This document shows, one piece after another, positions 1-9,805 of a stretch of 64,000 nt of DNA (within the stretch, counting starts at the first letter, position 1; the number at the start of each line of letters is the position of its first letter). The DNA is from Haloplanus sp. CK5-1 (GTDB taxonomy: Archaea > Halobacteriota > Halobacteria > Halobacteriales > Haloferacaceae). The stretch spans positions 2,604,001 through 2,668,000 of the forward strand of contig NZ_CP147505.1 in assembly GCF_037201915.1 (NCBI RefSeq), given 5' to 3'. The position numbers and the translations under genes are program-made. The notes beneath the pieces are model-generated. The model worked only from the letters and a program-made list of their open reading frames with translations, was not told the origin of the DNA and did not search any database.

Positions 1-2043
1 ATCGAATACGTCAGCATGCTCTTGAAGGAACTCTCGGAGATCATCATCGCCCTCCGTGCCTTCGACTAAGAGTGAGACGGTACCGGTGAGTAATTCCCGA
101 GCCGGGGTAGCCGCTGTCGCAACCGCGGGTTCGCTCTCGTCGCTTACAGCAAGCGTTTGGGCAAGAGTTCGAGCCCACTCGTTCGCAATCGCTCTGCTCG
201 CCTCCAAGGGATCCTCTGGTCCCACGAGAGCCTGAATGCGGTTAGACCAGTCTGCAGGAAACTGCTGATACGTCGTGAGGATCTCTGTCGCAGGAATTGG
301 GCGCAGCTCTGACTCAGCATGGTCCACTGATGAGGACTGTTCGAGTTGTCTTTGGATGGTGTGGTAGGCACTGTAGCCAGTGAGAATGTCAGCGTTCCAG
401 TGCAACAGTGTCTCGGCTGCCGACACCGGATTCGTTGAGGCTGTCGGGATACAATCGATCTCACGTAATCGCTCGAAGAGAGCTGTGTTGAACCACTGGA
501 GCAGTTCCGTCGGAGTCGATGGATCTGTGACCTCCACGTCCGGTTGCGAGGGGAGGAGAATCCAAGGATAGAGATCGCTGTAGTCGTTCGAGTTCTGGTG
601 TTGAGCTTCTGCTGTTTCTATCCCGACCGCTGAAATCAGATCGATGGCCTCTTCGAGGACAGCCTGATTATGATCTGAATTGTTTCGACTGAGATCCTTG
701 CGGTTGGTTTCGACCCTAAAGCGGCCGTGAAGACAGAAGGGGAAGGGGTTGTTTGACGTGTTTTGAATCGGATAGAAGAGGTACAACGGATAACTCTGAA
801 TCGGAGTTGTCTCGTGATCTTGGCTGTCCGGGAGTTTATTGACGAGTAGTCGGGTGCCGAAGTCACCCCCATCGTCGAACGCGAATTGATCAAATCCCCT
901 GACAGCGATCGGGTTTGAGTCGGACCCCTGATAGACAGCAACGCGAACGTCATCATGCGTCAGTTCGTCGTGAGTAACCGACTCCGATCGCTCACGGTCA
1001 ATCTCCCAATATTCGGCTGTTTCAACACCCCCGTTCCCACCGTGAATCCGTTCTAGGTGCAGTTCGTCGATATGACCGAGTTGAACCAGTGTTTCGGGCT
1101 GAAGCCCTGATTCATCATCAGCCGTTTGTGAGAGGTACTTCCAGATGCGTTCTGGCCGGGTTTCGATGTCGCCTTGATCTTCTTCCGGTTCCGGGATATC
1201 CCACGCCTCAAGCAGATCGCGCCAAGCATCGTCTCGATACCGAACGAAGACAGCTGTTCTGAATGGCTCCTCAACTGTGTGTCCGTATTCATCCGTCCCA
1301 ACATCCCGAAGGAGCGATGTCGCCCGTTGGACAATCGGGTCGGATTCCGTCTTTGACGCAGTCAGATCCACTGGAGCCGGGAAATTGAACAGCGGTAACT
1401 TTGAGAGGTCTTCACGAAGATCCGCGGACAGATCATTGGAGCCGGTCACCGATTGCTCCTGGAGGATGGCTGCGAGTTCTGTGTCTTTGATATCAGTGGT
1501 CAGCGTTTCGACATCGACATTATAGCCAAGACGAGTCAACAAGGACGCAATAAGATACGAGCGACTCAAACGAACCCCGAGAATATCCTCGGAATCCTCC
1601 TCTGGTCGGGTGTAGATCTCGAACGAATCGCCAGTAGCGAGAATCGATTTCAGCCCAACACCTTTGTGACCGATAGATTGATCATCATCTTCGTCGCCCT
1701 TCCCTGTCTCGCCAATCATCGTTACTGCGTTCTCGACCTGTGGATCAAAGAAATCGAATCGGCTGCCGGTGTTCGCCACCAACACCCCCTCGTCGTACAC
1801 CCCCACGTAGACTCGCCCGCTATCACGGTCACCCTCGCGGATCGCGTCACGGGCATTCTGCAGCAGCTCAAGGATCTCTCGTCCTTCGTGCCCGCCTGCT
1901 ATCTTGCGCTCAGCGTTACCGATGATGACCTTGTCACGAAGCGCATCGGCAACACGATCATCACCAGCCGCTTCATCAACATCTTCCAGAAAATCTCCCC
2001 ATCGGTTCCGCCAACGTTCGTAGAGATCGGATTCCGAAAGCAT
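1..2043 (-). CDS. Sacsin-like GHKL/HSP90-type ATPase (C-terminus cut by window edge)
   Basis: About 681 codons are visible, open all the way to base 1, so the protein is larger than seen. The N-terminus carries a Bergerat-fold ATP site: N-box EILELLQNARDA (E56, N63, D66), a G1-like DEG...VANTG (residues 84-93) and G2 box SIGHKGVGLKSIL (123-135). The spacing and wording match the prokaryotic 'sacsin N-terminal ATP-binding-like' family rather than histidine kinases: there is no HisKA upstream and a very long C-terminal part follows. The ATG at 2043 is chosen because an in-frame TGA lies 12 codons upstream with no other start. Known for the family: ATP-driven conformational change, often in large defence-associated proteins. 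Inferred: an ATP-dependent sensor or scaffold working with the divergent nuclease-helicase operon 270 bp away. The function of the C-terminal part is not recognisable. Confidence 0.8.
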   Translation of the reverse strand, partial: MLSESDLYERWRNRWGDFLEDVDEAAGDDRVADALRDKVIIGNAERKIAGGHEGREILELLQNARDAIREGDRDSGRVYVGVYDEGVLVANTGSRFDFFDPQVENAVTMIGETGKGDEDDDQSIGHKGVGLKSILATGDSFEIYTRPEEDSEDILGVRLSRSYLIASLLTRLGYNVDVETLTTDIKDTELAAILQEQSVTGSNDLSADLREDLSKLPLFNFPAPVDLTASKTESDPIVQRATSLLRDVGTDEYGHTVEEPFRTAVFVRYRDDAWRDLLEAWDIPEPEEDQGDIETRPERIWKYLSQTADDESGLQPETLVQLGHIDELHLERIHGGNGGVETAEYWEIDRERSESVTHDELTHDDVRVAVYQGSDSNPIAVRGFDQFAFDDGGDFGTRLLVNKLPDSQDHETTPIQSYPLYLFYPIQNTSNNPFPFCLHGRFRVETNRKDLSRNNSDHNQAVLEEAIDLISAVGIETAEAQHQNSNDYSDLYPWILLPSQPDVEVTDPSTPTELLQWFNTALFERLREIDCIPTASTNPVSAAETLLHWNADILTGYSAYHTIQRQLEQSSSVDHAESELRPIPATEILTTYQQFPADWSNRIQALVGPEDPLEASRAIANEWARTLAQTLAVSDESEPAVATAATPARELLTGTVSLLVEGTEGDDDLREFLQEHADVFD

Positions 2044-2312
2044 CAGTTTCGCTCCGTCTTCCTCGACGATACACTCTCAGAATGATACATAAGCCACGAC
2101 TACTCCCGCCACCTAGAAAAGTATTCTTGAGGGTGAGTCGTCTGTAATCTGCTGCCTATTTATTGAACTACGGTCTCCGTTTTTCGTCCTTATCTTTACG
2201 TGGCGAGGGGGAAACTTATGATGTATTCCGAGATATATTCGACTAATGACGACCGCTGGACTCTCTTCAAAGATAGAACGTCCGGTGGGATCCAGTGTCT
2301 GGAGAGGACCAA
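2044..2312. promoter_or_regulatory. Divergent intergenic region, bidirectional promoters expected
   Basis: This gap lies between the divergent GHKL ATPase (minus) and the helicase-nuclease operon (plus). It is AT-richer than the genes and contains several TATA-like strings, for example CTATTTATTG near 2156 and AAACTTATG near 2213. Which one serves which direction cannot be settled by eye. A shared control region would allow co-expression of both arms. Confidence 0.4.
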
Positions 2313-4376
2313 ATGACTGACTGGCGTTCCTTTGATGGCACACTACTCGAAGTCCCCTTCGGGTCAGAAACCGTTCAGTCGGTCGCTGTTGAACAGTACC
2401 GCGACATCCTCGTAGACCACGACCACGAGGACGTACTCGTCCTCACAGGCTCACCGACGAGTATGACGACGTTCAGGGAGGTGCTCGGCGACGAGTGTCC
2501 GGGCGCTGCGGTCCCGTATGTGACCTCGGTGATCGTCCACGCGACGGACGTTATCAACCGTACGGACGACCGGGCGATCCTCTCGGACGCGATGCGGCGG
2601 GAAATCATCCACAGGTTCCTGGCGGACCAGGAGTGGGACCACGAGTACTTTCAGCAGGCATCGGAACAAGAGTCCTTCATTAGTGATATTGCCGACTTGC
2701 TGGAGACCGCGACCTGGCAGAACGTCACGTTCGACACGACACCCGAACTCCTAGAAGTCGCCACAGTGCGTGACGAGTTCCATGCCTGGCTGGACGCCAA
2801 CGACCATTTAGAGCGTGGACAGATGGTCACGAAGGCGACTGAAATCCTCGCTGACCCGGACGAAGATGTGCTTGATGTTGATGCGGTGCTTGCCATCGAA
2901 TTCGAGGAATTCGTTGAGTCCGATCGTCGCTATCTACAGAACCTGGCCGACGGTCGAGACCTCGTCTGTATTGCGGAAACCGACGCCAGCATCAGGCGCA
3001 CGTGGACCGAGACAGGCCCGGTAACCGACCACGTCTCGTTTACCGACCATGAGACGGTTGACGCAACACCGCCGGCGACGCGCCCGGCAGCCACAGCCGC
3101 GTATTTCGCCCGGGATGAGGTACCTACTGACCCCGACACCGGGGACGTGCAGGTTCTCGTTGCGGAGACGGCTGATGACGAACTGGAGCGCATCGCCGAT
3201 GAGATCGAGCAGATCCGCGAGCAGCAGGACGTCGCATACGAGGACATCGCGGTCGCGTTGAAGTACAGTGGCGAGGCCGTCATCGAGGCGATGCAGGCGC
3301 TTGAACAGGCCGGCATCCCGACCGAATCGGCGACTGTCATCGGGTTCGGTGACGATCCAGCGATTCGTGAACTTCTTCAGGTGGTCTATACACTTGCGAG
3401 CGAAACCGAGCTGGACGCCGAAGATGCAGTAACGGTCGAGGATCCTGACCTCACAGACGAACTCCGGACAGCACTCGCCGAGATGGACCACCTCGGGGAA
3501 GCGGTTCGCAGATGGGCAAGTGAATCGGGGCTGAAAGAACGGGTCGCAGCTGATACGGCACCGCTCACCGCCCGCACCCGATTTTCGAACGTCCGCCGTG
3601 CGTTCAACATGGCTGATTTCCTCGAAGACACGGCGTTCATGGACGCGACGTGGGCCTCGCTCGCGGAGATGCTGACACGAGCCCACGAGTATGCACCCCA
3701 ACAGAACCAGACCAGTGCGATTGAGCGCGATGGCGGCGTCCGCGTGGACCACGTCCGAGCGCTCAAGAACGGCTCGTTCCGCGTCGTGTTCATTCCGCAG
3801 GTGACCGACGAACGGTACCCCGGCCAACCACAACTCAGCAGTCTGTTCCCGCAGGAACGGGTCACGCGTATGCCGGACTATCCCGGGGTCTCGCAGGTCG
3901 AGGCCGATGCTGTCACGGCCACGTTCACAACGGATTCGACAGCATCGAGCCGCCCGGTACGCCAGTATCACGCCGAGCACGCACGTAGGTTGCTCGCGGT
4001 CGGAGCCGCAAGTGCGACAGAACGCCTCTATGTGAGTCTGCACACCCACGAGGATACGGCACTCGACGAACGGGTCCAGCCGTCACGTTTCCTCGCGGAT
4101 GCGTACCGAGAGTGTCCATGGCTGACAGACGCAGACGAGGCACCGATCAACTCAGAACTCGCAGCCGAGAAGTTCCTCCTCTCACGGGTTGACAAGGCCC
4201 TCGCAGATGTCCGTCGTGCGAACAGTCAGGACGTGACTATCTCGCTCGATGATGTTGAAACCGACTTCGCCGAAATCCAGGCGTTACTCGCCGATAGTGG
4301 CGAGCGCGGTGAGCAACTTCGGGAGGCACTGCATGCACGGCTCGATTTCGCTGCCGGGAGGGTTCACCGTGAGTAA
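2313..4376 (+). CDS. AddB-like inactivated UvrD-family helicase subunit
   Basis: About 687 aa. There is no Walker A motif near the N-terminus, but the C-terminal half keeps UvrD/AddB-type signatures. GVRVDHVRALKNGSFRVVFI followed by TDERYPGQ corresponds to the 'V.V..h..KG..F..VfV...ERFP' region of motif V. HARRLLAVGAASATERLYVS corresponds to a motif VI region. This pattern fits a structural, non-hydrolysing helicase paralogue such as AddB or RexB, although the nuclease module is encoded separately downstream. ATG 2313 is preferred over GTG 2295 because it restores a typical MTDWRSF start. Its stop overlaps the next gene's GTG by 8 nt, so the two are translationally coupled. Inferred role: the scanning or DNA-holding partner of the active helicase encoded at 5289. 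The sequence is divergent, so the family name is moderately sure. Confidence 0.65.
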   Translation: MTDWRSFDGTLLEVPFGSETVQSVAVEQYRDILVDHDHEDVLVLTGSPTSMTTFREVLGDECPGAAVPYVTSVIVHATDVINRTDDRAILSDAMRREIIHRFLADQEWDHEYFQQASEQESFISDIADLLETATWQNVTFDTTPELLEVATVRDEFHAWLDANDHLERGQMVTKATEILADPDEDVLDVDAVLAIEFEEFVESDRRYLQNLADGRDLVCIAETDASIRRTWTETGPVTDHVSFTDHETVDATPPATRPAATAAYFARDEVPTDPDTGDVQVLVAETADDELERIADEIEQIREQQDVAYEDIAVALKYSGEAVIEAMQALEQAGIPTESATVIGFGDDPAIRELLQVVYTLASETELDAEDAVTVEDPDLTDELRTALAEMDHLGEAVRRWASESGLKERVAADTAPLTARTRFSNVRRAFNMADFLEDTAFMDATWASLAEMLTRAHEYAPQQNQTSAIERDGGVRVDHVRALKNGSFRVVFIPQVTDERYPGQPQLSSLFPQERVTRMPDYPGVSQVEADAVTATFTTDSTASSRPVRQYHAEHARRLLAVGAASATERLYVSLHTHEDTALDERVQPSRFLADAYRECPWLTDADEAPINSELAAEKFLLSRVDKALADVRRANSQDVTISLDDVETDFAEIQALLADSGERGEQLREALHARLDFAAGRVHRE

Positions 4377-5292
4377 CACCAACGACGATGGCACCGTGTA
4401 CTTGTCGCCATCACGGCTGGCGACGTATGCGGACTGTCAGCGGAAGTTCGACCACGACTACGTGAAAGACGTCTCGACGCCCGACCAGAATCGCCTCTAT
4501 CTCAATCAGGGGCTGGCGTATCATGAGACAATCGAGGCCGTCTGCGAGGCGACCGATCCTGACGACGATGCTGACGTGATTTATCGCCGCGCCATGGACG
4601 CTTTCGACGAGAAGTGGGAGGCCAACCTCGACCCCGATGAATACGAGACACGCGCCCACCAGGACTACCAACGTGCGGAGAACTGTGCGGCGATCGAGGC
4701 GTTCTTTGATCCTGAGGGTGGGGACGGGATTCGGCACGCTCGACGGTCAGTTGCTACCGAGAAATGGCTTGAATCCATCCATGATGGTCTCGGGCTGCAC
4801 GGGTACGCAGACAACGTCCTTCGGACTGAGGATGGCCTCCACATAATCGACTACAAACGCCGACTCAGCGGTATCATCACGTCCTACACGGCGAAATACC
4901 TCGAAGAACACCTGAATGGAGAAACGCACGAACCGGGACGGGTGAAGAATGCGTTCCAGACGGCCACCTACATCGAGGGCGTCAAGCAATCCAACCTGTA
5001 CGAGGAGGGGATGGACGTTCGGTTCACCTTCTACGCGCTGTTCTACGAGACGACCGCTGAGAGTACGCCAGATGGGTTCGAAATATCGGTTCGTGGACGG
5101 CCGCGAGAAACAACTGGTGTGTACGACGAATACTACGACACGATTTGGGGCCTCATCGAAACAGCCCACGAGGGTATCACGAGCGGTGCTCACGCGCCAG
5201 AGCCCTTCGAGTTGATCAACGAGGAAGCGTGTTCTGATTGTGACTACCGGGAGATGTGCCCTGAGTATCTCGCCGAGGAGGTGCGACGATGA
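4369..5292 (+). CDS. PD-(D/E)XK nuclease with Cas4/AddB-type Fe-S cysteines
   Basis: 307 aa from GTG 4369, which lies in an 8-nt overlap with the previous stop (GTGAGTAA). The start fits because the conserved fold begins at residue 10 with VYLSPSRLATYADCQRKF. A single cysteine at 23 plus C288, C291 and C297 (CSDCDYREMC) reproduce the C...CxxCx5C iron-sulfur staple of AddB and Cas4 nucleases. The catalytic core is visible as LHIIDYKRR with D161 and K163. Known for the family: metal-dependent DNA end resection. The domain normally forms the C-terminus of AddB; here it is a separate protein directly downstream of the AddB-like helicase, so the two probably act as one split subunit. ATGA overlap with the helicase gene behind it. 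Confidence 0.82.
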   Translation: MSNTNDDGTVYLSPSRLATYADCQRKFDHDYVKDVSTPDQNRLYLNQGLAYHETIEAVCEATDPDDDADVIYRRAMDAFDEKWEANLDPDEYETRAHQDYQRAENCAAIEAFFDPEGGDGIRHARRSVATEKWLESIHDGLGLHGYADNVLRTEDGLHIIDYKRRLSGIITSYTAKYLEEHLNGETHEPGRVKNAFQTATYIEGVKQSNLYEEGMDVRFTFYALFYETTAESTPDGFEISVRGRPRETTGVYDEYYDTIWGLIETAHEGITSGAHAPEPFELINEEACSDCDYREMCPEYLAEEVRR

Positions 5293-8200
5293 CTGACGAC
5301 GCGCCTGACTGGTTGCCGACCGTTGAGGACGAGGTCGATCCGGAGGATCAGCAAGAGGCTATCATCGATTCCGACGCGTACCCGATGCGCGTCCTCGCGG
5401 GGGCCGGGACTGGCAAGACGTTCACAATGGTCCGGAAGATTGAGCACCTGATCGACGAGCAGGGTGTGTCACCGGACCGGATCCTGGCGCTCACGTTCAC
5501 GAACAACGCTGCCGGGTCGATGCGAGAGAAACTCAACGCGAAACTCGGCACGGCAGGCTATGATATCGACGCGTATACCTATCACTCGATCTGTAACGAA
5601 CTCCTGACTGACTACGCCTATGAAGCCGGGATCGACCCGGACTTCGAGGTCGTCAGCGACGCCGAAAAGTACGCGATTGTTCTTGATGTCCTCGATAAAA
5701 TCGAGTACCGATGGGTGAAGCCCAACGTGTACGGCCCGGAGTTCCGTGGTAGCGGGGCGGCGTCGAAACTCCTGTCGTTCATCGGGACGATGAAACGCAG
5801 CGGTATCAGGCCCGACGAGATCGATGCGTTCCTCGGCCCGGCTGAGAAGCTCTATGAACTTGAAGACCTGCCGGGACGGATCGAAACAATAGCGAGCGAC
5901 CACTTGGGCGGCCGCTCGGTATCGTCGGTACTTGACGGGCTGCGAGACGTGCGAGCCGAGATTGCAGCTGAACGTGACGATCTTGGCGACAGCGAGGTCG
6001 AAGCCGCAGTCGTGGACTTTCTCGATCGGCTGGTCGCAGTGTGTGACGCATTCATCGCAGCCTTCGAGGCACACGAGGCGGGTGATCGGTCGCTGCCTGA
6101 AGATGCGCACAAGCTGCCAAAGTACCTGCTCGGGGGATACAGCAGCGGTGCACCGTCAGGGATTCCGAAGCTGAAGATGGAGTTGCCAGCGCATCTCGAC
6201 TCCTTCATCGATGAGTGCCTCACAGCACGCGATCTGGTTGCTGGCTACGCCGGCTACGAGCGCGAACTCGACGACCGGAATCTGATCGATTTTGATGGGC
6301 TCGTCGTGAAAACGGTCGATTTACTCACGGGCGAGGTTGGTGACGAGGTCGCCGACAGATGGGAGTACGTGTTCTGTGACGAGTTCCAGGATACTGACCG
6401 GCTCCAGTTCGACTTGGTCACGTCACTTGTCTCCGATGACCGGCTGTTCGTCGTCGGTGACGACGACCAAGCGATTTACGAGTGGCGCGGCGCTCGCGTT
6501 GCGAACATCACCACGGAGCTGACCGATGAGTTCGGCCCGTCGCTCACGGACAAACCGCTTGAAGAGAATTTCCGGTCACGCCAGCCGATCCTCGACCTCG
6601 CAAACGACCTGCTGACCCGGCTCGAAGAGCGCACCGATGGGAAGACGCTGACGCGCATCGACGAACCAGACTACGATGGGGACACAGTCGCAGTTATCGA
6701 CGAGGCCGAGGAGGAAGACGACCGGGCGCAGCAACTCGTGACAGTCACGCAGAATCTCCTGGCGGGGGCAGCCGATGAACTGGACAAGACCTACGACCGG
6801 GGTGACATCGCCGTGCTCGTCAGGAAAAATGACCATGCCGCGCCGCTGCTCGATGCCTTCGACCGGGCTGGCATCCCGTATCAGGTTGTCGGCGACCTAG
6901 CGACGGAATCGATCGGTGTTGGCACCGTCGTCGCCTACCTGAAGGCGCTGGCCCGGCCCGAAGAGGATGAGGTTAGCTGGAACCGTGTCCTGACGATGCG
7001 CTACCGGCTTACGGACGCTGATCTCCGTCGGCTCAACGACCACGATGACGATGAGGGTAGCCTGATTGAGGAGCTCCGCGAGGCCCCACTCTCGGAGTTC
7101 GAAGAGCCTGAACGTGTTCAAGAGGCGCGTCGGCACGCGACGCAGTTGCTGGAGATTCGGGACAGAGCCTCGCTTTCGCACCTGTTCAGCGAACTCAAGG
7201 ACGTAACGAATATCGAGTGGTATCTGAGCGAGCAAGAACGGCGTGACCTCGAACAACTCGATGAGGTTATCGACCAATATGGGCACACAGCCGTGCAGCC
7301 GCCGCTGACGAGCGAGTTCATCGAGTCACTCCAGCATTACGAGTCGCTGTTCGCCGAGAGCGGGTCATCACCGACCGACCAACCTGAGCTGGCCGACGAC
7401 GCCGTCAACGTCATGACCGTTCACAAAAGCAAAGGGCTGGATTTCCCGGTCGTGCTTATGCCGCGGCTCACGGCCGATGAGTGGGAACCGGGGTCGCGGA
7501 CGTACGACACATTGGAAGCCGGGCTCTCGGATGGCCCTACGGCTGCCTTCGATGAAGACTTCATCGCGCGAGACGCCGCGGAAACCCGTCGTGTACTCCA
7601 CGTCGGGGTTACCCGTGCTGAAGACATTCTCGTCCTCCAGGGTAGCCATGACGACGAAGAGGAAGACGGCGACGACGATTCGTCCGACACCCATCCGATC
7701 GCTACAACTGTCGATGACCTGTTGCCAACGCGTGTCCCGTGGCGACCCGGGAGAAACCACCTCCCGATCTGGCAGGATATCCACGACTGCCTTCCGCCCA
7801 AAGCATCGGACTGGACTGAGACGCTAGCCAACGAGCAGATTGGACAGGTCGGGGGTGCAGTCGAGTATCAGGACAACGATCTCTCGCCCGCAACTGCCCG
7901 CGAGCGCGTGCTTGAGTTCGCCTCGTCATCAGTCGATGGTCGCCTTTCTCCTGTAGGCGAACGACTGACCATCCAGGTCGAATCCCTTACGGGCCCGACG
8001 ACGGCAACGCCAGCTCTCTCACATAGCTACACGTCGCTGCAATCGTACGAAGAGTGTCCACGACAGCACTATCTCGACTACGTCGTCAACGCATATCCGG
8101 ACTATCGTGCCACTGGTGAGGACGACTCCGATGGCATCTCTCAGCGTGACATCGGGCTGCTGTTTCACGACACGGCAGAACAGGCGGCCAACGAAGGGAC

Positions 8201-8744
8201 AGTGGACCGAGAAGACTGGTACGAGATATGCGAGCGCCTTGCCAGTCAGCGCCGCGCCGATGATGCCCTCGACCCGGCGAAACAGTGTATCGACCGGTAT
8301 TTCAAACTGGAATTGAGTGCCTACGACATCATCGACGCGGAGCGGGAATTCGAACTGGATATCGACGGTCACGAACTCATCGGGTTCATCGACGCCGTCT
8401 ACCGGACGCCGGATGACGACTTACTGGTTATCGATTACAAGGCGACCGAGCGATACCGCGATCTTGGGGACGACAAGCAACTGCCGATCTATCTGTTAGC
8501 TTGCCGTGATTTGTACGATGAGCCGGTGAGGCAGGCGGGCTATGCCTACGTCGGCGATATCGGCCCTACAGTCGAGACGCGCACGTTCAGCGAGACAGAG
8601 TTGCAGGCTGTCAAAGACGACGTCACGACGGCGATGAACCGGATTGTTGAGTTCTCGTTCAGCGAGTATTCGGCCGGCGATCATTGTCGGTGGTGTCAGC
8701 ACAATCAGCTGCCGTGTGCACCTGATAACTTGCAGATCGACTGA
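5289..8744 (+). CDS. AddA-like UvrD/PcrA helicase with C-terminal PD-(D/E)XK Fe-S nuclease
   Basis: 1151 aa, SF1A helicase with every core motif: Walker A AGAGTGKT (37-44), motif II DEFQD (364-368), motif III VGDDDQAIYEWRGA (from 389), motif IV EENFRSR, motif V VNVMTVHKSKGLDF (from 706) and motif VI ETRRVLHVGVTRAED (from 765). A nuclease domain starts near residue 913 (SYTSLQSYEECPRQ, C923), with catalytic VIDYKATE (D1049, K1051) and closing cysteines C1133, C1136 and C1143 of an AddB/Cas4-type 4Fe-4S cluster. Known role of AddAB-type machines: ATP-driven unwinding and degradation of DNA ends. In bacterial AddA the nuclease lacks the Fe-S cluster, so a cluster-bearing module here is notable. 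It overlaps the upstream nuclease gene by ATGA, completing a three-gene operon. Expected to act in the cytoplasm on double-strand ends or foreign DNA. Confidence 0.9.
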   Translation: MTDDAPDWLPTVEDEVDPEDQQEAIIDSDAYPMRVLAGAGTGKTFTMVRKIEHLIDEQGVSPDRILALTFTNNAAGSMREKLNAKLGTAGYDIDAYTYHSICNELLTDYAYEAGIDPDFEVVSDAEKYAIVLDVLDKIEYRWVKPNVYGPEFRGSGAASKLLSFIGTMKRSGIRPDEIDAFLGPAEKLYELEDLPGRIETIASDHLGGRSVSSVLDGLRDVRAEIAAERDDLGDSEVEAAVVDFLDRLVAVCDAFIAAFEAHEAGDRSLPEDAHKLPKYLLGGYSSGAPSGIPKLKMELPAHLDSFIDECLTARDLVAGYAGYERELDDRNLIDFDGLVVKTVDLLTGEVGDEVADRWEYVFCDEFQDTDRLQFDLVTSLVSDDRLFVVGDDDQAIYEWRGARVANITTELTDEFGPSLTDKPLEENFRSRQPILDLANDLLTRLEERTDGKTLTRIDEPDYDGDTVAVIDEAEEEDDRAQQLVTVTQNLLAGAADELDKTYDRGDIAVLVRKNDHAAPLLDAFDRAGIPYQVVGDLATESIGVGTVVAYLKALARPEEDEVSWNRVLTMRYRLTDADLRRLNDHDDDEGSLIEELREAPLSEFEEPERVQEARRHATQLLEIRDRASLSHLFSELKDVTNIEWYLSEQERRDLEQLDEVIDQYGHTAVQPPLTSEFIESLQHYESLFAESGSSPTDQPELADDAVNVMTVHKSKGLDFPVVLMPRLTADEWEPGSRTYDTLEAGLSDGPTAAFDEDFIARDAAETRRVLHVGVTRAEDILVLQGSHDDEEEDGDDDSSDTHPIATTVDDLLPTRVPWRPGRNHLPIWQDIHDCLPPKASDWTETLANEQIGQVGGAVEYQDNDLSPATARERVLEFASSSVDGRLSPVGERLTIQVESLTGPTTATPALSHSYTSLQSYEECPRQHYLDYVVNAYPDYRATGEDDSDGISQRDIGLLFHDTAEQAANEGTVDREDWYEICERLASQRRADDALDPAKQCIDRYFKLELSAYDIIDAEREFELDIDGHELIGFIDAVYRTPDDDLLVIDYKATERYRDLGDDKQLPIYLLACRDLYDEPVRQAGYAYVGDIGPTVETRTFSETELQAVKDDVTTAMNRIVEFSFSEYSAGDHCRWCQHNQLPCAPDNLQID

Positions 8745-8767
8745 CAGGGAATCGGATCTGGTCGCCC

Positions 8768-9805
8768 TCACTCACCTTTCAGTTCCTCGTACGATTCGAC
8801 GATCGAGAGATCTCCCTCCAACTTCGGTTTGAGTTTCGGGCTGCGCGCATCGAGTTTGAGGCGCTCGTGTTGCCAGTCGAGTTCGTCTTTCCCGCGCCAG
8901 ACACCGTAGACGGTTACACTCGGCACTTCGATGATGCCGAACACGACCGCCAGCATGTAGAGGAGGATCTCGATCTCTCGCCAGCTTGCTGTCGCCGTGT
9001 CCGGGAATTCCGCGGGGAAATCGACCCGCTGGCCAAGCATCCGGTGGGCTTGTGCCCGCTCAACGAAGTTCCGGTCGTTGCTGAAAAGGAGGATGTCACT
9101 CCGGTACTCGCGGTCGTACTCGTCGTACGCATCGATGATCGCCTCATCTCCCTCCGCACTCTGAATCTCGATTGCCTGCTCGATGTCTCGAATCCGTCGG
9201 TAGGTGAGCAGGCCGAGCCGACCGAGACGAGCAGAGCCGAGTGGCTGGTTCCAGTATTCCTGGTAGACATCACCGAAGGCATCGACGAACGGATCCGTTT
9301 CGTGGCACTTGTAGTCCCAATCCAACTCGTCACGGACCCCCGTTGCAAGTACGAACCCGTTGACATAGCCGATCCCGCTGTCGGGATCGTGGAGACCGAG
9401 GACGCGGTCGATTCGCCACGGTAGAAGGTTCGTATCGAAGCCGGCAAACACCGGGGGGTGTCCAGCCATGAGGTCGGGATCGCCGTACCGATCCAGAAAC
9501 GTCTCGATTTCGTCTTGGTTGGCGGGTTCGAGAATTCCGCTTGCCAGCACTGCCTTACGAAACGCATCTGCATCGGGGAGGTCCTCGAAGACACGCTCGG
9601 GATACTGTCGCCCGATATCCTGCCGTGTAGCGGTATAGTCGTCGAGCTCCGTCAGGAATCGGATCGTACACCCATCGTATTCGTCGAGTTCGACCCGTAG
9701 TAGTTCCCCGATTTCACTAGACGGATGTTCCACGACGAATTCTTCATCACCGCGATCGTACAACCGATTCAGCAGGACCGTCAGGTGCTGGCGTTGGATT
9801 CGCAT
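8768..9805 (-). CDS. PIN-like nuclease, CARF-gene partner
   Basis: 345 aa. After a roughly 115-residue N-terminal domain of unknown fold, a PIN-like acidic core appears: VFAGFDTNLLPW (D124), an acidic pair in VRDELDW (D159/E160), D237 in RSDILLFSNDRNF and D244 of the SNDRNF motif that resembles the VapC 'TnDrdF' end. This is an RNase-type metal site; the substrate is unknown. The ATG shares one base with the stop of the upstream CARF gene (TAATG), so the pair should be made together. It ends only 23 bp from the convergent AddA-like gene. Inferred: an effector switched by the CARF protein. The PIN assignment rests on motif spacing and has not been checked by structure. Confidence 0.6.
   Translation of the reverse strand: MRIQRQHLTVLLNRLYDRGDEEFVVEHPSSEIGELLRVELDEYDGCTIRFLTELDDYTATRQDIGRQYPERVFEDLPDADAFRKAVLASGILEPANQDEIETFLDRYGDPDLMAGHPPVFAGFDTNLLPWRIDRVLGLHDPDSGIGYVNGFVLATGVRDELDWDYKCHETDPFVDAFGDVYQEYWNQPLGSARLGRLGLLTYRRIRDIEQAIEIQSAEGDEAIIDAYDEYDREYRSDILLFSNDRNFVERAQAHRMLGQRVDFPAEFPDTATASWREIEILLYMLAVVFGIIEVPSVTVYGVWRGKDELDWQHERLKLDARSPKLKPKLEGDLSIVESYEELKGE

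Noticed and set aside
1453-2085. 210-codon plus-strand frame opposite the GHKL ATPase
   Set aside because: It is antisense to a minus-strand frame that carries all GHKL motifs and runs open to the window edge; the plus-strand product has no acidic bias or domain.
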